In this document: piece after piece, positions 62,150-64,000 of the stretch
Position numbering within the stretch: position 1 is the first letter of the stretch
How the letters are laid out: the number at the start of each line of letters is the position of its first letter
Origin: Glycine soja
Lineage: Eukaryota > Streptophyta > Magnoliopsida > Fabales > Fabaceae
Reading direction: 5' to 3'
DNA length: 64,000 bases
NCBI RefSeq assembly: GCF_004193775.1
Contig: NC_041005.1
Coordinates: 684,501-748,500, forward strand
Translations under genes and position numbers: made by a program
Notes under the pieces: model-generated
What the model saw: the letters and a program-made list of their open reading frames with translations, nothing else
Told to the model about the DNA's origin: nothing
Databases searched by the model: none

Positions 62150-62490
62150 TACACATTTAAAAAATTGAATAACTTAGTTAATAACATTAAATTTATTAAT
62201 AATTTGTAATTTTTTTGCCAAAATTACCCTTAAGTTTATTGTGACTCATATTCTCTCTCTTTTCACTCAATTGCTTTCACACTTAATTAATTAATGTGTG
62301 TTAATCTTTTTATTCATTTCTTATAAGAGAGATAATGTATTTATATTTTAAATATAAAATTTATTGTAAAGTAATAAAAGGTATTTTAGTCAAAAAATAA
62401 TTAATAAAAAAGACTGCTTAAAAAGAATCTTATTAAAAGTGACAAATAAAACTGAAAAAAAAATCTTGTATTTAGGGATCAAGAGAGTAA
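62150..62490. mobile_element. diverged relative of the Stowaway MITE at 42389
   Basis: Order and wording match the kinesin-intron MITE: 'aacattaaatttatt' with 'aaaattacccttaagttt' here against 'gcattaaatttgtt' with 'aaatttacccttaacatt' there, and 'atcttattaaaagtgacaaa' here against 'gtcttataaaaagggacaag' there. The right end 'tttagggatcaagagagta' keeps the outline of the terminal repeat, while the left end is lost. An old, decayed copy. Confidence 0.6.
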
Positions 62491-63374
62491 TTTTTTAAAA
62501 AAAACATATTTTTAACTTCTTAATCAGAATAAGTATAAATTTATACTTATTGATTGGTTTTATAAAAAATTTATTGTGTTTGGATGAATATTAACATAGG
62601 ACTGGTTTGTTTAAACCTAAAGAAACACTTTTTAAATAAGTATTTTAATAAGTAGATAAGATTTGCTTTTCAAAATAAACAAAAACCATTTTTTTAAGCA
62701 GAATCAGTTTAAACGAATACACTAATAAAACAAAAAATTTAAGCAAACTCACTCATAATTAATTTTTTTTTAAAATTGATTTGGACTAGGTTGATTTATA
62801 TTTACATATTTTTATTATAAAATCAAATTAAAAATTTCTACTTAATATATTATTTTTTATCTAATACAAAAATTTATCCTTAATTATTTCAACTCATAAT
62901 CGTATAATTTGTCCCATGTATAATGGCGACAAAAGGGAGTCGAAGTTCAGGAACTAAACATTATCATCAACAAAAATCTAAAAAGGGGATCACAGCAAAG
63001 CAAGACGACAAAACTGCCAAACTTGTTTGAACAAATTGATTAAGGGAACAAATCTAGTCATCGGTATTTCAACAAGTAAAGAACAATCACTCTCGATCGC
63101 ATTTGTTTAATTAATAAATTTGTTTCTAGGGCATGACACATTGCGTGTTTATTTCTTGAGCATTAAAATATAAAATGCTCCACAAATTAAGGTGGCTAGA
63201 TAGCTAGCTAAAGTAAGTATTTCATATCCATCAACGCCGATATTCCATTCTATTCTTAATTAGTACTTTCCTCATATCCATCCATAAATGTCTCTTGCCC
63301 TGTCATGCATGTTCTTCATGAGCAAGATATTATTAAAGAAACCAATTAATTAGGATCTTGATGGGTATGTGATA

Positions 63375-63763
63375 TTAATATGGCATACCGGACCTGAAAG
63401 AAGCAAGGGAAAACGGATATGGTGATGGAGTTAAAAGAGTCTCTTCCGGACCAACAGAAGCCATAGTTGCACTTGCACTTGCACCACTACTATCTCTACT
63501 CTGGATTGAACCATTATTAATATTCACAAAACCCAGATTATTCTGCTGCTGATCAACAAGGCTCGTGGAACTTTCACCCTTACAATTATTATTATAGCTT
63601 TGGTCAGGACCTTGATCATATAGTAGTCCATTAAATACATGCCCTCCGATGTTCACAGATGTTTGATACGCTATTTCATAAACCGCATCATCCATAGAAC
63701 GAACCTTCACGCACCGAAATATAGCCATCGAATTTGTAGCACCCGGAAATTTCAACTCTAATC
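63375..63763 (-). CDS. SHI/STYLISH (SRS) family transcription factor, last exon only
   Basis: Minus-strand exon from an AG acceptor at 63764 to TAA at 63377-63375; the upstream exon(s) with the RING-like zinc finger lie beyond the window end. The first codon is split (phase leaves GA of a Gly codon). The IGGH domain that defines the SRS family is clear: [20 protein letters not shown], then [20 protein letters not shown] and [16 protein letters not shown] Ser/Asn/Gln-rich tail follows and ends [12 protein letters not shown]. Family members (SHI, STY1/2, LRP1) bind DNA and activate auxin biosynthesis genes; the IGGH region mediates dimerisation. The paralogue cannot be fixed from this exon. Confidence 0.9.
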
Positions 63764-64000
63764 CTGAAATTAACATTAACATATACATATATATCTATTT
63801 ATTTATAGCTAGTGTCAACAAGATAACGACAGAAAATAAAAAGTGAAGTAATTCAGTAATTAAGTAAAATAACGCTTGAGCAGAAAGATACAGATATAAC
63901 TAGACCTAATTCAGTAATAGCAGTAGTGTATGTATGTGTGTGTATATATATATATATATCCTTCAGGAGTTTGATATTTGTCAGACATAGAAAAGGATAT
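63764..64000 (-). other. SRS gene intron with microsatellite
   Basis: The sequence upstream of the SRS exon acceptor on the minus strand is AT-rich and has no coding signal. It contains a (GT)n(TA)n microsatellite at about 63926-63959. It is read as the 3' part of the single large intron typical of the family. Confidence 0.6.

Larger units (their letters stand above)
57201..63374. other. gene-free AT-rich region with transposon remnants
   Basis: No coding signal was found. Notable are a 29-G run at 61535-61563 followed by 'gtgagtccgtccctg', which looks like the edge of a decayed transposon, and a diverged relative of the Stowaway MITE at about 62150-62490. The stretch next to 63374 should contain the 3'-UTR of the SRS gene. 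Confidence 0.45.

Noticed and set aside
1..64000. an undescribed multi-gene defence or biosynthetic system
   Set aside because: The genes belong to unrelated, known eukaryotic families, are separately transcribed and are divided by transposon-rich DNA; no shared pathway is suggested.

Overview
The window is nuclear DNA of a flowering plant. It is AT-rich, and its genes have many exons bounded by GT/AG introns. Their products belong to plant families: a GATA zinc-finger factor, an SH3P/BAR-type SH3 protein, a kinesin-7 with a C-terminal RING finger, a double B-box factor and a SHI/STY/SRS factor. The repeats (RTE LINE with a TTG-repeat tail, Au-like SINE, Stowaway MITE, copia, hAT) fit a dicot. 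A legume such as soybean is my best guess, but nothing here proves it. No bacterial, organellar or viral genome segment is visible.

Layout. 30-2114 (+): broken remnant of a DUF1640 (FMP32/CCDC90-like) mitochondrial protein gene, followed by a hAT-type repeat ending near 3550. 3551-8625: AT-rich, no convincing gene. 8626-9800 (-): complete GATA factor gene with two coding exons, a 5'-UTR intron and a promoter with a G-box. 9800-21700: gene-free, with a 1.1-kb inserted element (12803-13903), a possible small-RNA hairpin (16081-16144) and a decayed copia retrotransposon (17345-20414). 21823-27249 (+): complete ten-exon SH3P gene. 27250-38200: gene-free, with a Mutator-like foldback MITE flanked by 9-bp duplications. 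38474-52521 (+): complete 24-exon kinesin-7/RING gene. Its intron 8 holds a Stowaway MITE, and its last large intron holds a hAT element with an RTE LINE inserted in it. 52936-53133 (-): an orphan terminal exon. 55893-57001 (-): B-box gene, C-terminus uncertain. 57250-63374: gene-free. 63375-63763 (-): last exon of an SRS gene that continues past the window.

The five main genes are independent eukaryotic units, not an operon. As far as I recall the Arabidopsis maps, the kinesin/B-box neighbours resemble At4g39050-At4g39070, and GATA subfamily A genes lie beside SHI/STY genes in that genome too. The window may therefore keep an old syntenic block expanded by transposons. Coding exons stand out by higher GC and by uninterrupted frames joined at consensus splice sites. 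All exon joins were worked out by eye and checked for frame.

I found no undescribed multi-gene system. The observations most worth a second look are the nested transposons with intact target-site duplications, two orphan exon fragments on the minus strand, the hairpin at 16081 and the ambiguous last exon of the B-box gene.
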